A stretch of DNA of 64,000 bases from Aeolococcus sp050734155 (GTDB lineage: Bacteria; Chloroflexota; Dormibacteria; Aeolococcales; Aeolococcaceae), in contig JBOHUD010000064.1 of NCBI GenBank assembly GCA_050734155.1, forward strand, positions 1 to 64,000, written 5' to 3'. Below, piece after piece: positions 8,664 to 17,293 of the stretch. The notes beneath the pieces were generated by a model that saw only the letters and a program-made list of their open reading frames with translations, did not search any database and was not told where the DNA came from. How positions within the stretch are numbered: position 1 is the first letter of the stretch; each line of letters opens with the position of its first letter. The translations under genes and the position numbers were made by a program.

Positions 8664-10624
8664 CGCGACACCAGCACGATGGTTGCGACCACGAACACGC
8701 CGGCGGCGGCGATCATGTATGAGGCGTAGTCCCGGATCAGCCCGGTCTGATAGTCGCGCGCCCACACGCCGAGCTCAGAGCAGGCGTCGGCGACCAGGCG
8801 CACCCAGCCGTCCATGGCGCGTGGTTCCACCACCCGGCGCATGGTCCGCGCCAGCGACGTGGTGGGCCGGACCAGGAGCGCGTCGAAGATCTCATCGAAG
8901 TAGAACTTGTTGTAGGACAGCTGGGGCAGGGCGCGGGGCAACCGCTCGATCACGGTCGCCGGGTCGGGGTTGTGCTGCAGCCACATCCGTGCGGCAAGCC
9001 CCGCTCCCGCCAGGGAGGCCACCGTGCCGACGATGCCCGCCACCACCGCCTGCCAGGTGCTGAGATCGACGGCCAGCGGTCCCGACGTCGCGGTGGTGAA
9101 CACCGGGGAAAGGAAGCGGGCGAACACCCCGATCAGGAAGTTCTCGTGGATGATCAGCGCCCACACCCCCAGGACCACCCCGATACCGGCGCTGAGCACG
9201 GCGAGGATGGCCACCGGGCCGAGCATCACCGCCGGCGCCTCGCGCGCCGCGTACACCCGGGCTGTCTGAGGCTCCCCGCGGAAGACGGTGGCCCAGAGCC
9301 GGAAGGCGTACAGGCCGGTGAGAACATTGATGGACAGCCCGACGACGTAGAGGATCCACGGGATCGCCCCGGGACCGTTGGTCAGGCCGAAGCCGAGCAG
9401 GCCCTCCTTGCTGAAGAACCCGGCAAAGAATGGGATCCCGGCGAGCGCGAAGGTGCCGCTGAGAAAACACAGCTCGGTGCGCCGCATCCTCGAGGCCACG
9501 CCGCCCATGAGGCGAATGTCCTGCTCGTCGCCGAGGGCGTGGATGACGTTGCCGGCCGCCATGAAGAGCAGCGCCTTGAAGACGGCGTGGGTGGCGAAGT
9601 GATACATGCCGGCGGAGTACGCGCCGATGCCGACGGCGAAGATCATCAGGCCGATCTGCGACATCGTCGAGTAGGCGATCACGCGCTTGATGTCGATCTG
9701 GCTGAGCGCGATCACCCCGGCCATGAGGGCGGTGCCCATGCCCACGCAGGCCACCATCCCCTGCGCCACCGGCGCCCGATCGAAGAGGGGATGAAAGCGG
9801 GCGATCAGGTACACACCGGCGGTCACCATGGTGGCGGCATGGATGAGCGCCGACACCGGCGTCGGTCCCTCCATGGCATCGGGCAGCCAGGTGTGCAGTG
9901 GGAACTGCGCGCTCTTGGCGAAGGCTCCGATGGCCAGGAGCGAGCAGACGCCGGTGATGAGCAGGCCGCTGGAGGGAAAGGAGCCGGCCGCGGCGAAGAT
10001 GCCGGGGATGCTGAGCGTGCCCACCCGCAGCACGATCAGGAAGGCGGCGATGACCAGGGCGACGTCACCGATCACCTGGGTGATGAACGCCTTGCGGGCG
10101 GCGAGCACCGCGCTGGGCCGCTCGTACCAGAAGCCGATGAGCAGGTAGCTGCTCAGTGCCACCAGCGCCCAGCCGATGATGAGGATGAGCAGGTCGGCGG
10201 CCAGGACCAGCAACAGCATGGAGAAGATGAAGATGTTCATGTAGCTGAAGAACCGCGCGATGCCGCGGTCGTGGGCCATGTATCCGACCGAGTACACGTG
10301 GATGAGCAGGCCAACCCCGGTGATCACCATGATCATCAGCGCGCTGAGCGGGTCGAGGGTGAGATCGACCCCCACGCTCAATCCGCCTCGGCCGAGGTCG
10401 ATCCACTGCCAGAGGTGCACCGTCGCCGTCTTGCCGCCGGAGGCACCGACGACCTGGGCGAGCATCAGGCAGGCGACCAGGAAGGCAGCCAGGATGCTGA
10501 GCGTGCCCACCAGGTTCACCGCGCCGCGGGGGAGTCGCCGGCCCGCCAGGGCGTTGATCAGTGCGCCCGCCACCGGAAACAGCAGGACCAGCGATCCCAG
10601 CACCGCCACGGCGGAGGTGTTCAT
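8660..10624 (-). CDS. nuoL: NADH-quinone oxidoreductase subunit L
   Basis: The 654-residue largest antiporter-like subunit. The quinone/proton channel segment reads FAKSAQFPLHTWLPDAMEGPTPVSALIHAATMV. The C-terminal part contains the long lateral helix that clamps the membrane arm, ending in YASYMIAAAGVFVV. The ATG at 10624 overlaps the nuoK stop (ATGA). Length is normal for NuoL (600-680). Expression is clearly coupled to nuoK and nuoM. Confidence 0.97.
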   Translation of the reverse strand: MNTSAVAVLGSLVLLFPVAGALINALAGRRLPRGAVNLVGTLSILAAFLVACLMLAQVVGASGGKTATVHLWQWIDLGRGGLSVGVDLTLDPLSALMIMVITGVGLLIHVYSVGYMAHDRGIARFFSYMNIFIFSMLLLVLAADLLILIIGWALVALSSYLLIGFWYERPSAVLAARKAFITQVIGDVALVIAAFLIVLRVGTLSIPGIFAAAGSFPSSGLLITGVCSLLAIGAFAKSAQFPLHTWLPDAMEGPTPVSALIHAATMVTAGVYLIARFHPLFDRAPVAQGMVACVGMGTALMAGVIALSQIDIKRVIAYSTMSQIGLMIFAVGIGAYSAGMYHFATHAVFKALLFMAAGNVIHALGDEQDIRLMGGVASRMRRTELCFLSGTFALAGIPFFAGFFSKEGLLGFGLTNGPGAIPWILYVVGLSINVLTGLYAFRLWATVFRGEPQTARVYAAREAPAVMLGPVAILAVLSAGIGVVLGVWALIIHENFLIGVFARFLSPVFTTATSGPLAVDLSTWQAVVAGIVGTVASLAGAGLAARMWLQHNPDPATVIERLPRALPQLSYNKFYFDEIFDALLVRPTTSLARTMRRVVEPRAMDGWVRLVADACSELGVWARDYQTGLIRDYASYMIAAAGVFVVATIVLVSR

Positions 10625-10932
10625 TCGCTCATCTCGTCGAGGTCGTCGACGTCGAGCTCGCGGCCGAGCCGGAACACCTGCGTGATCAGAGCCAGCCCCA
10701 CCACCACCTCGGCGGCGGCCACCACGATGACCATGAACGCGAACACCTGCCCCTCCTCGCTGTTGAGGAAGCGGCCGTAGCTGACGAAGACGATGTTGAC
10801 AGCGTTGAGCATCAGCTCGATGCACATGAACACCACGATGGGATTGCGGCGGATGAGCACGCCGAGCGCACCGGTGCTGAAGAGAAAGGCGGCCAACCCG
10901 AGCAGGAACGGGAAGTCGTTGGCGGCGTTCAT
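10621..10932 (-). CDS. nuoK: NADH-quinone oxidoreductase subunit K
   Basis: A 103-residue, three-helix membrane subunit of complex I. It carries the two membrane glutamates of the family in FMCIELMLNAVNI and VVAAAEVVVGLAL. These take part in proton translocation next to NuoL/M/N. The C-terminal tail is unusually acidic (ELDVDDLDEMSE). The ATG at 10932 overlaps the nuoJ stop by four bases (ATGA). Confidence 0.97.
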   Translation of the reverse strand: MNAANDFPFLLGLAAFLFSTGALGVLIRRNPIVVFMCIELMLNAVNIVFVSYGRFLNSEEGQVFAFMVIVVAAAEVVVGLALITQVFRLGRELDVDDLDEMSE

Positions 10933-11579
10933 CCCACCTCGACCTCGATGCGGTCCTCTTCGAGATCCGGCTGGGGCCGGCGGGGCCGCGGCCGCTGCCG
11001 AAGGACGGGTTGGGTGTGGCGAGGGCTGCGCCGGGTCAGGTACACGGCGCCCACCGCAGCCACCAGCAGGAGCAGGGAGGTGATCTCGAAGGGCAGAAGG
11101 AAGGTGGTGAAGAGCTGGCCTCCGACGGTCTGGACATTGCCGGCGGTGTTGACCAATCCCAGGTCGCTCTGGTCGAAGGAGAAGCTGTGGTATGGATCCG
11201 AGGCCTGACCGATCTGCTGCGCACGAAACACGTTGTGGCTGTTGAAGGTGATGCCGTTGCGGGCGGCGACCACCATGGCGATGGTGATGCCCAGCGCCGC
11301 CACGGCCCCGATGAGAAAGCGGCTGTCGATGCGCACCGGCTCTTCGGCGCCCGGGGAGAGCAGGGCGATGATGAAGACGAAGAGCACCACCACGGCACCG
11401 GCGTAGACGATGAGCTGCACGACGAAGAGGAACTGGGCGTTGAGCACCAGGAAAACCACCGCCAGGGCCCCGATGGCCATCACCAGCGACAGCGCCGAAT
11501 AGAGCGGCTGTGGTGAGAAGACCACCCCCAGCGCGCTCAGCGCCGCCAGGATGCCCGCGATCCAGATGATCACGCTCAT
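10929..11579 (-). CDS. nuoJ: NADH-quinone oxidoreductase subunit J
   Basis: A 216-residue membrane subunit with five predicted helices in the first 175 residues. AQFLFVVQLIVYAGAVVVLFVFIIAL is the helix around the conserved Tyr/Gly hinge near the quinone cavity. The last 40 residues are Arg/Pro-rich followed by an acidic end, which lengthens the protein slightly beyond the usual 165-200. Start and stop overlap neighbours by four bases. Confidence 0.95.
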   Translation of the reverse strand: MSVIIWIAGILAALSALGVVFSPQPLYSALSLVMAIGALAVVFLVLNAQFLFVVQLIVYAGAVVVLFVFIIALLSPGAEEPVRIDSRFLIGAVAALGITIAMVVAARNGITFNSHNVFRAQQIGQASDPYHSFSFDQSDLGLVNTAGNVQTVGGQLFTTFLLPFEITSLLLLVAAVGAVYLTRRSPRHTQPVLRQRPRPRRPQPDLEEDRIEVEVG

Positions 11580-12202
11580 CGCGGCTCGGCCTCATCGGGG
11601 GCGATGACCCGGGGCACGTGCGTGGGCACCCCGAACTCGTCGGGGTGGGGGGTGTCGGTGCGCTGTCGCTCGCCGACCTCCCAGGCGACTCGCGGGCTGA
11701 CCCCGGAGGCCAGCCGCTCCCGACCCCGCTGGTCGGCGCCGGCACCGACCTCGCTGGTGGGCCCGAGCGCGTTGGCAAATTTCGGCCAGGCCTCGAGAAG
11801 CTCGGCCTTGGTCACCACGGTGCGTTCACGGCGGTAGTCGGAGAGCTCGAAGCGAGGACCGAGGGTTATCGCCTCGGTGGGGCAGGCCTCGGCGCAGTAG
11901 CCGCAGTAGATGCAGCGCATCAGGTTGATCTCGTACCGCTCCGCGTAGCGCTCACCGGGCGAGACGGGGTGCGCCGGATCGTTCTCGGCCGGACCCACGT
12001 AGATGCAGCCCACCGGGCAGGCGGCGGCGCACAGCTCGCAGCCGATGCACTTCTCCAGCCCGTTGTCGTAGCGGTGCAGGATGTGGCGGCCGCGGTGCCG
12101 CGGTGGGGTGGGCTTCTGCTCCTCGGGCCAGCGCACGGTGATGGGCTTGCGCATCATCGTCCGGAGCGTGAAGGCGAGCCCCTTGACGACCTCGATCAGC
12201 AT
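11576..12202 (-). CDS. nuoI: NADH-quinone oxidoreductase subunit I
   Basis: A 208-residue ferredoxin-like subunit of complex I that carries clusters N6a and N6b. Two C-x2-C-x2-C-x3-C-P motifs are visible, CIGCELCAAACP and CIYCGYCAEACP. They relay electrons towards NuoB. The ATG at 12202 is chosen because the protein then opens with the amphipathic MLIEVVKGLAFTLR helix seen in the family. A gap of 10 bp separates it from nuoH. The C-terminal 50 residues form a hydrophilic tail. Confidence 0.95.
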   Translation of the reverse strand: MLIEVVKGLAFTLRTMMRKPITVRWPEEQKPTPPRHRGRHILHRYDNGLEKCIGCELCAAACPVGCIYVGPAENDPAHPVSPGERYAERYEINLMRCIYCGYCAEACPTEAITLGPRFELSDYRRERTVVTKAELLEAWPKFANALGPTSEVGAGADQRGRERLASGVSPRVAWEVGERQRTDTPHPDEFGVPTHVPRVIAPDEAEPR

Positions 12203-12212
12203 CGCCGGCTCC

Positions 12213-13301
12213 TCACGACGCCCGCACGGCGACGATGGCACCGGTGATCACGATGTTGACCAGGCCCAGGGGCAGGAGCACCTTCCAGCCCAGGTTCATC
12301 AGCCGGTCGTACCGGAAGCGGGGCAGCGTCCAGCGCAACCACATCATCACGAAGAGCAGCGCGCTCACCTTGGCCAGGAACCAGGCCACGCCGACGAGCC
12401 CACCCAGCCAGTCGGAGTGAATCCAGGGGAGCAGGGGCAGCCACCCGCCCAGGAACACCAGGGTTGCGATCGAGCAGACGATCACCATGTTGATGTACTC
12501 GCCGAGGAAGTAGAAGCCGAACCGCATCGACGAGTACTCGGTGTGGTACCCCGCCACCAGCTCGGTCTCGGCCTCGGGGAGGTCGAACGGCAACCGGTTG
12601 GTCTCCGCAAGGGCGGCGGTGAAGTAGAGGACGAAGGCGAGCGGCTGGAGGACCACGAACCACACGCCCTGTTGCGCGAGCACGATCTTCTCGAGGTCGA
12701 GCGAGCCGGCCAGGATGACCGCCCCGACGAGCGCGAAGGCGACCGCCATCTCGTAGGAGATCAGCTGGGCGGACGAGCGCAGCCCGCCGAGCAACGAGTA
12801 CTTGCTGTTCGCCGACCAGCCGCCGAGGAAGAGCGAGTACACGCCCAGCGAGGTCACCGCCAGCACGAAGAGAAGGCTGACGTTGACATGGATGAGGTCC
12901 CAGTGCAGCGGGTAGCCGCCGTCGCAGCCCTGCCCCACAATCCGCCCACCCACGCAGGTCAGGCCGCTGATGGGGATGGCCGCGAAGGCGAAGATGGCAG
13001 CTCCGCCGGCCAGGGCGGGGCCCACCAGGTAGAGGAGCTTGTCGCGCCCGCCCGGGGCTGCGTTCTCCTTGAAGAGCAACTTGACCGCGTCCGCAGCGGG
13101 CTGGAGCAGACCCATCGGGCCCACCCGGTTGGGGCCGATGCGCAGCTGGATGCGCGCCGCCACCTTGCGCTCGGCGAAGGTCAGGTAGGCGGCGGCGGTC
13201 GCCAGCGCCAGGAGCACCACCACCGCCTTGAGCAGGATCACCACGATGCCGTCGGCACCGACGCGGCCCACGCTGAAGATGTCGGAGAAGGTGGCGATCA
13301 C
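12213..13301 (-). CDS. nuoH: NADH-quinone oxidoreductase subunit H
   Basis: A 362-residue membrane subunit that forms the floor of the quinone chamber. Diagnostic stretches are ERKVAARIQLRIGPNRVGP and NRLPFDLPEAETELVAGYHTEYS, the first cytoplasmic loop and the acidic quinone-site loop. Eight helices are expected and the hydrophobic profile agrees. An insertion with two Cys (TCVGGRIVGQGCDGGYP) lies between helices 2 and 3. The start overlaps the nuoG stop by four bases. Confidence 0.97.
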   Translation of the reverse strand: MIATFSDIFSVGRVGADGIVVILLKAVVVLLALATAAAYLTFAERKVAARIQLRIGPNRVGPMGLLQPAADAVKLLFKENAAPGGRDKLLYLVGPALAGGAAIFAFAAIPISGLTCVGGRIVGQGCDGGYPLHWDLIHVNVSLLFVLAVTSLGVYSLFLGGWSANSKYSLLGGLRSSAQLISYEMAVAFALVGAVILAGSLDLEKIVLAQQGVWFVVLQPLAFVLYFTAALAETNRLPFDLPEAETELVAGYHTEYSSMRFGFYFLGEYINMVIVCSIATLVFLGGWLPLLPWIHSDWLGGLVGVAWFLAKVSALLFVMMWLRWTLPRFRYDRLMNLGWKVLLPLGLVNIVITGAIVAVRAS

Positions 13302-15220
13302 GCGGTCACCGAGGCCGCGAAGCTGGCGCGCCCGCCGTTGCCGGCCAGCCGGTAGGCGGGGATCGCCTCGGCGAGCTCACGGTGGGCGGCGATGGGATCG
13401 GCCGGCCATCCCGGGGCGCCGAGCTGGGCGGCCAGCGCGCTGAGGATGCGGGTCTCGGTCGGGGTCTGGGTGGTCGGCGGCAGCGCCGGGCGGAGCCGCT
13501 GCACCCGCCCTTCGAGATTGGTCACAGTCCCCGCCTTCTCGAAGTAGGCGTGGCCGGGGATGACGACCGTGGCGGCGCGGCTCAGCGAGCTGGGCCGGGT
13601 GTCGATGACCACCAGGAGGTCCAGGGTCGCGGTGGCTGCTTCGAGCAGGCTCGTCGCCTGGTCCGCCCAGAGGCTGCCGCCCATCACGAGCATCGCCTTG
13701 ACAGCCCCGGAGGCCGCGGCCTCGAGGATCTCACGCCCCGACTTCCCCGGCTCGCCGACGGCGGTGTAGCCCGGCCCGCTGTTGGGCAGGGCGCCGACGT
13801 CCTTGGCCCCGCGGCCGTTGACCCCGCGGGTCACGGTCAGCCGTCGCAACGGGTGCGATCCAGCCAGCTGGGCGCACAGCCGCGACGCCTCGCCGCGATG
13901 CACCTCATCGGCGATGACGCCGACCACGCCCTGCGACGGCAGCTTGCCGATCGTCCTCAGGCCGGCGCCGTGGCCGACGCGCCGGACCGACACGCCTCGC
14001 TTGGTCGACGCTTTGTGCAGGCGCAGGGTGAGCACCGGGGCCTCACGCTCCGGTTCGTCGCCCAGGACGATGACCGCGGCGCAGTCCTCGATCTCGGCGA
14101 TGCCCAGGGCGTGCTCATCGGGGCTGATGTCGGCAAACGGCTCCAGCTGGTGATCGATGTGGGGTGTGCCGATGACCTCGCGGGCCAGCCGCTGCAACAG
14201 CCAGAGCTCCTCGTTGGTGCTCTGCGCCGACCCCAGCACCGCGACTGACCCCGGACCGTTCCATTCGCGCACCTCGCGCAACCCGCGAGCCGCGACATCG
14301 ATCGCCTCACTGACGGAGACATCGCGGACGGTGCCCTCCTGGCGCAGCGATGGTCTGCGGATGCGGTCGACGTTGTTCCAGCTCTCAGCGCTGTAGCGGC
14401 CCCGGTCACACAGCCACATGTCGTCGACGGCGGGATTGTCACGCGAGGCGAAGCGGCGCACCTCGAAGTCACGGGTGTCGACGTTGATGTTGCAGCCGTA
14501 AGAGCACTCGGGACAGACGCTCCTGGTGCGCTGCAGGTCCCAGGGGCGAGCCTTGAAGCGGTACTGGCGGTGGGTGAGCGCGCCGACCGGGCAGATCTCG
14601 GGGAGGTTGCCCTGGAAGTCGGACTGCAGCGGCCTGCCGTCGAAGGTGTTGATGAGCGTGTGCACCCCGCGCTCCTGGAGCACCAGCTCCCTCTCGCCGG
14701 TGATCTCCTCGTAGTAGCGGGTGCAGCGCCAGCACAGGATGCAGCGTTCCTGGTCGAGCTCGATGCGGTCGCTCAGCACCACCGCCTTGTTGAAGTGGAC
14801 CTTCTCTGTGATGGGAAAGCGCGAGGCAGGCGGCCCGTATCGAAAGGCGAAGTCCTGGAGGTCACACTCACCGCCGCGGTCGCACACCGGACAGTCGAGG
14901 GGATGGTTGAGCAGAAGGAACTCGAGCATCCCCTCGCGCGTCTTGGTGACGTCGGCACGCTGGGTGTCGACAACCATGCCGTCGGCCACATAGGTCGCGC
15001 AGGCGGGCTGCAGCTTGGGCATCTTCTCGACATGCACCAGGCACATCCGGCACACCGCGACGGGATCCATCTTGGGGTGGGAGCAGTAGATGGGGATGTG
15101 GATCCCCATCTCGGTCGCGGCATCGGTCAGCAGCGTGCCCTTGGGGAAGCGGGCGGTCCGGCCGTCCATGGAGATGCCCACGCGGCCGTCGTCGGGCGGC
15201 GGCGACGCCGCGGCGGCCAC
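13298..15220 (-). CDS. nuoG: NADH-quinone oxidoreductase subunit G
   Basis: A 640-residue iron-sulfur and molybdopterin-fold subunit of the peripheral arm. N-terminal Cys motifs are YCSHPKMDPVAVCRMCLV (2Fe-2S), HPLDCPVCDRGGECDLQ (His-type 4Fe-4S), CILCWRCTRYYEEI with CPVGALT, and CPECSYGCNINV opening the molybdopterin-oxidoreductase-like half. The GTG at 15220 overlaps the nuoF stop by one base. No molybdenum cofactor is expected in NuoG. The C-terminal third is Ala-rich and less conserved, and the protein is shorter than the E. coli form (about 900). Confidence 0.93.
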   Translation of the reverse strand: MAAAASPPPDDGRVGISMDGRTARFPKGTLLTDAATEMGIHIPIYCSHPKMDPVAVCRMCLVHVEKMPKLQPACATYVADGMVVDTQRADVTKTREGMLEFLLLNHPLDCPVCDRGGECDLQDFAFRYGPPASRFPITEKVHFNKAVVLSDRIELDQERCILCWRCTRYYEEITGERELVLQERGVHTLINTFDGRPLQSDFQGNLPEICPVGALTHRQYRFKARPWDLQRTRSVCPECSYGCNINVDTRDFEVRRFASRDNPAVDDMWLCDRGRYSAESWNNVDRIRRPSLRQEGTVRDVSVSEAIDVAARGLREVREWNGPGSVAVLGSAQSTNEELWLLQRLAREVIGTPHIDHQLEPFADISPDEHALGIAEIEDCAAVIVLGDEPEREAPVLTLRLHKASTKRGVSVRRVGHGAGLRTIGKLPSQGVVGVIADEVHRGEASRLCAQLAGSHPLRRLTVTRGVNGRGAKDVGALPNSGPGYTAVGEPGKSGREILEAAASGAVKAMLVMGGSLWADQATSLLEAATATLDLLVVIDTRPSSLSRAATVVIPGHAYFEKAGTVTNLEGRVQRLRPALPPTTQTPTETRILSALAAQLGAPGWPADPIAAHRELAEAIPAYRLAGNGGRASFAASVTA

Positions 15221-16512
15221 TACGCCGTCACCAGCTGGGCTGTGCCGCCGCGCACCGGGCAGGACCCCGCCCCACAGTGCGCCTCGAACTCCTCTCGGAA
15301 GGCCGCGTACGCCGACATCACAAACCACGTCGCGGTGTCGCCCAGCGGGCAGAAGCACTTGCCGTTCATGTTGTCGCAGATGTCGGCGAGGGTGGTCAGC
15401 TCCTCGCGGGTGCACTCACCTGCCTCGAGACGGTGCATCAGGTCGGATTGGAAGTACGTGCCCTCCCGGCAGGGGACGCACTTGCCGCAGGACTCGTGGT
15501 GGTAGAAGTCGACCAGGCGCATCGAGACGTTGACCAGGCAGGTGGTCTCGTCCATGAACACCATGGCCCCGGCTCCCAGCGACGAGCCCGCCTGCATCAC
15601 CGCATCCATGTCGAGGGGAAGATCGAGGTGCTCGGGGAGGAGGACCTGCATGGAACCGCCCCCGGGCTGAAACGCCTTCAGGGAGCGGTCCTTCCAGACC
15701 CCACCGCACTCCTCCTCCAGCAGCTCGCGGATGGGCGTGCCCATGGCCATCTCGTATGTCCCCGGCCTGTTGACGTGGCCGCTGCAGCAGAACAGCCGTG
15801 TTCCGGCGCTCTTCTCGGTCCCCAGGGACTTGAACCAGGCGCCACCGCGCTGCACGATGTGGGGCAGGTTGGACAGGGTCTCGACGTTGTTGACCACAGT
15901 GGGTTTGCCGTAGAGACCCTTGAGCGCCGGGAATGGCGGCTTCAGGCGGGGCTGTCCTCGATAGCCCTCCAGGGAGTCGATCAGCGCCGTCTCCTCGCCA
16001 CAGATGTACGCCCCGGCGCCGCCGTGGACGATGACGTCGCAGCTGAATCCACTTCCGTGGATGTCCTTGCCGATGTGGCCCGCGGCGCGCGCCTCCTCCA
16101 CGCAGCGCTCCAGCAGGAGTCGCTGATCGAAGTACTCCCCACGGATGTAGAGGAAGGCGACGTTGACCTGGAGCGCGTAGGCGGCGATGAGCAGCCCTTC
16201 GATGAGCTGATGAGGGTTCTCGTCGATCAGCTCGCGATCCTTGAAGCACCCCGGCTCGGATTCGTCGGCGTTGCAGCACAGGTAGCGGGGGAAGACGTCC
16301 TTGGGCAGGAACCCCCACTTGGTACCGGTCGGGAAGCCGGCTCCGCCGCGCCCGCGCAGCCCGCTCGTCTTGACCTCGTCGACGAGCGTCTCCGGCGTGA
16401 ACCTTCGCAGGGCCTCGCGCAGTCCCTGGTAGCCACCGAGGCGCTCGTAGACCGCCAGGGTCTGCACTCCCTCGGTGCCGAAGTCCTTGGTGAGCAGCTT
16501 GTGTTCGGCCAT
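15220..16512 (-). CDS. nuoF: NADH-quinone oxidoreductase subunit F
   Basis: A 430-residue NADH- and FMN-binding subunit, the entry point for electrons. GLRGRGGAGFPTGTKW is the FMN-binding loop, and GAGAYICGEETALIDSLEG the NADH/FMN site. ESCGKCVPCREGT with the later C-D-N-M-N-G-K-C-F-C-P binds cluster N3. Length is normal. A gap of 12 bp follows the nuoE stop. Confidence 0.97.
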   Translation of the reverse strand: MAEHKLLTKDFGTEGVQTLAVYERLGGYQGLREALRRFTPETLVDEVKTSGLRGRGGAGFPTGTKWGFLPKDVFPRYLCCNADESEPGCFKDRELIDENPHQLIEGLLIAAYALQVNVAFLYIRGEYFDQRLLLERCVEEARAAGHIGKDIHGSGFSCDVIVHGGAGAYICGEETALIDSLEGYRGQPRLKPPFPALKGLYGKPTVVNNVETLSNLPHIVQRGGAWFKSLGTEKSAGTRLFCCSGHVNRPGTYEMAMGTPIRELLEEECGGVWKDRSLKAFQPGGGSMQVLLPEHLDLPLDMDAVMQAGSSLGAGAMVFMDETTCLVNVSMRLVDFYHHESCGKCVPCREGTYFQSDLMHRLEAGECTREELTTLADICDNMNGKCFCPLGDTATWFVMSAYAAFREEFEAHCGAGSCPVRGGTAQLVTA

Positions 16513-16524
16513 GACGGCGCGATC

Positions 16525-17262
16525 CTACAGATCGCCCGCGTCGGGACGCGGTCGCCGCCGGGGTCTGCTCCGGCTGCCCCGGGGATTGGCCGTTGGCCTG
16601 GTCCGCGACCCAGGCATCTCGGTGTGCTCGGCGAGGGGCGCTTTGTCTGCGGGCGGCCTGGGGGGGGCCGTCCCGTCGTCTGCGGGCGGTCCCTCAGCGG
16701 TGGCCACGGGCGGCGTCTCGGCGGTCGGGGGATGGGGGCCACTGGCGTCCGCCCCCACCGCCGCCCCGGCGTGAGCGTGAGCACCGGGGCGCGCGCGCAC
16801 CCGCTCGAGGATCCCATCGACGCGCTCGGGGGTGAGATTCTCGTGAAAGTGGTGGTCGACCTGCATGGCGGGCGCCCCGCCACAGGCTCCGAGGCACTCC
16901 ACAGTGCTCTCCCAGGTGAACGCCCCGTCCGCGGTGGTGCCTCCGGACGGGCAGCCCAGCCGCTGCTCCACGTGGCTGACGATCTCATCGGAGCCGCGCA
17001 ACGCGCAGCTGACGTTGACGCAGATGATCACGTGATGGTCACCGGCAGCCCTGTCGAAATACATGGAGTAGAAGGTGCTCACCGCCTGCACCTCGCTGGG
17101 CGCCAGGTCGAGGATCTCGGCGACCTCCGCCATCCCCTCGACGGTGAGGAAGCCCTGCTCGTTCTGCACCGCCCACAGGCAGGGCAGGATCGCACTCCGG
17201 GGATGCGGATACCGGTCCCTCAGGGCGGTGATCTGCCTGCGGGTGGCCGGCGCCAGGGTCAT
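16525..17262 (-). CDS. nuoE: NADH-quinone oxidoreductase subunit E with long tail
   Basis: A 245-residue, thioredoxin-fold 2Fe-2S subunit paired with NuoF. The four cluster ligands lie in CVNVSCALRG and CLGACGGAPAMQVD. The catalytic domain ends near residue 165. The remaining 80 or so residues are a Pro/Ala/Arg-rich tail with no hydrophobic core, longer than in most NuoE proteins (about 160-180 residues). The ATG at 17262 is used because GGAG lies 8 nt before it. It is 31 bp downstream of nuoD. Confidence 0.93.
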   Translation of the reverse strand: MTLAPATRRQITALRDRYPHPRSAILPCLWAVQNEQGFLTVEGMAEVAEILDLAPSEVQAVSTFYSMYFDRAAGDHHVIICVNVSCALRGSDEIVSHVEQRLGCPSGGTTADGAFTWESTVECLGACGGAPAMQVDHHFHENLTPERVDGILERVRARPGAHAHAGAAVGADASGPHPPTAETPPVATAEGPPADDGTAPPRPPADKAPLAEHTEMPGSRTRPTANPRGSRSRPRRRPRPDAGDL

Positions 17263-17293
17263 GGACGGGTCTCCGCCCCGACACCGGGGCCCC

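Noticed and set aside
8972..10780. A 602-codon plus-strand open frame opposite nuoL
   Set aside because: Antisense shadow of nuoL; the translation is rich in Gly, His, Glu and Arg with no hydrophobic core.
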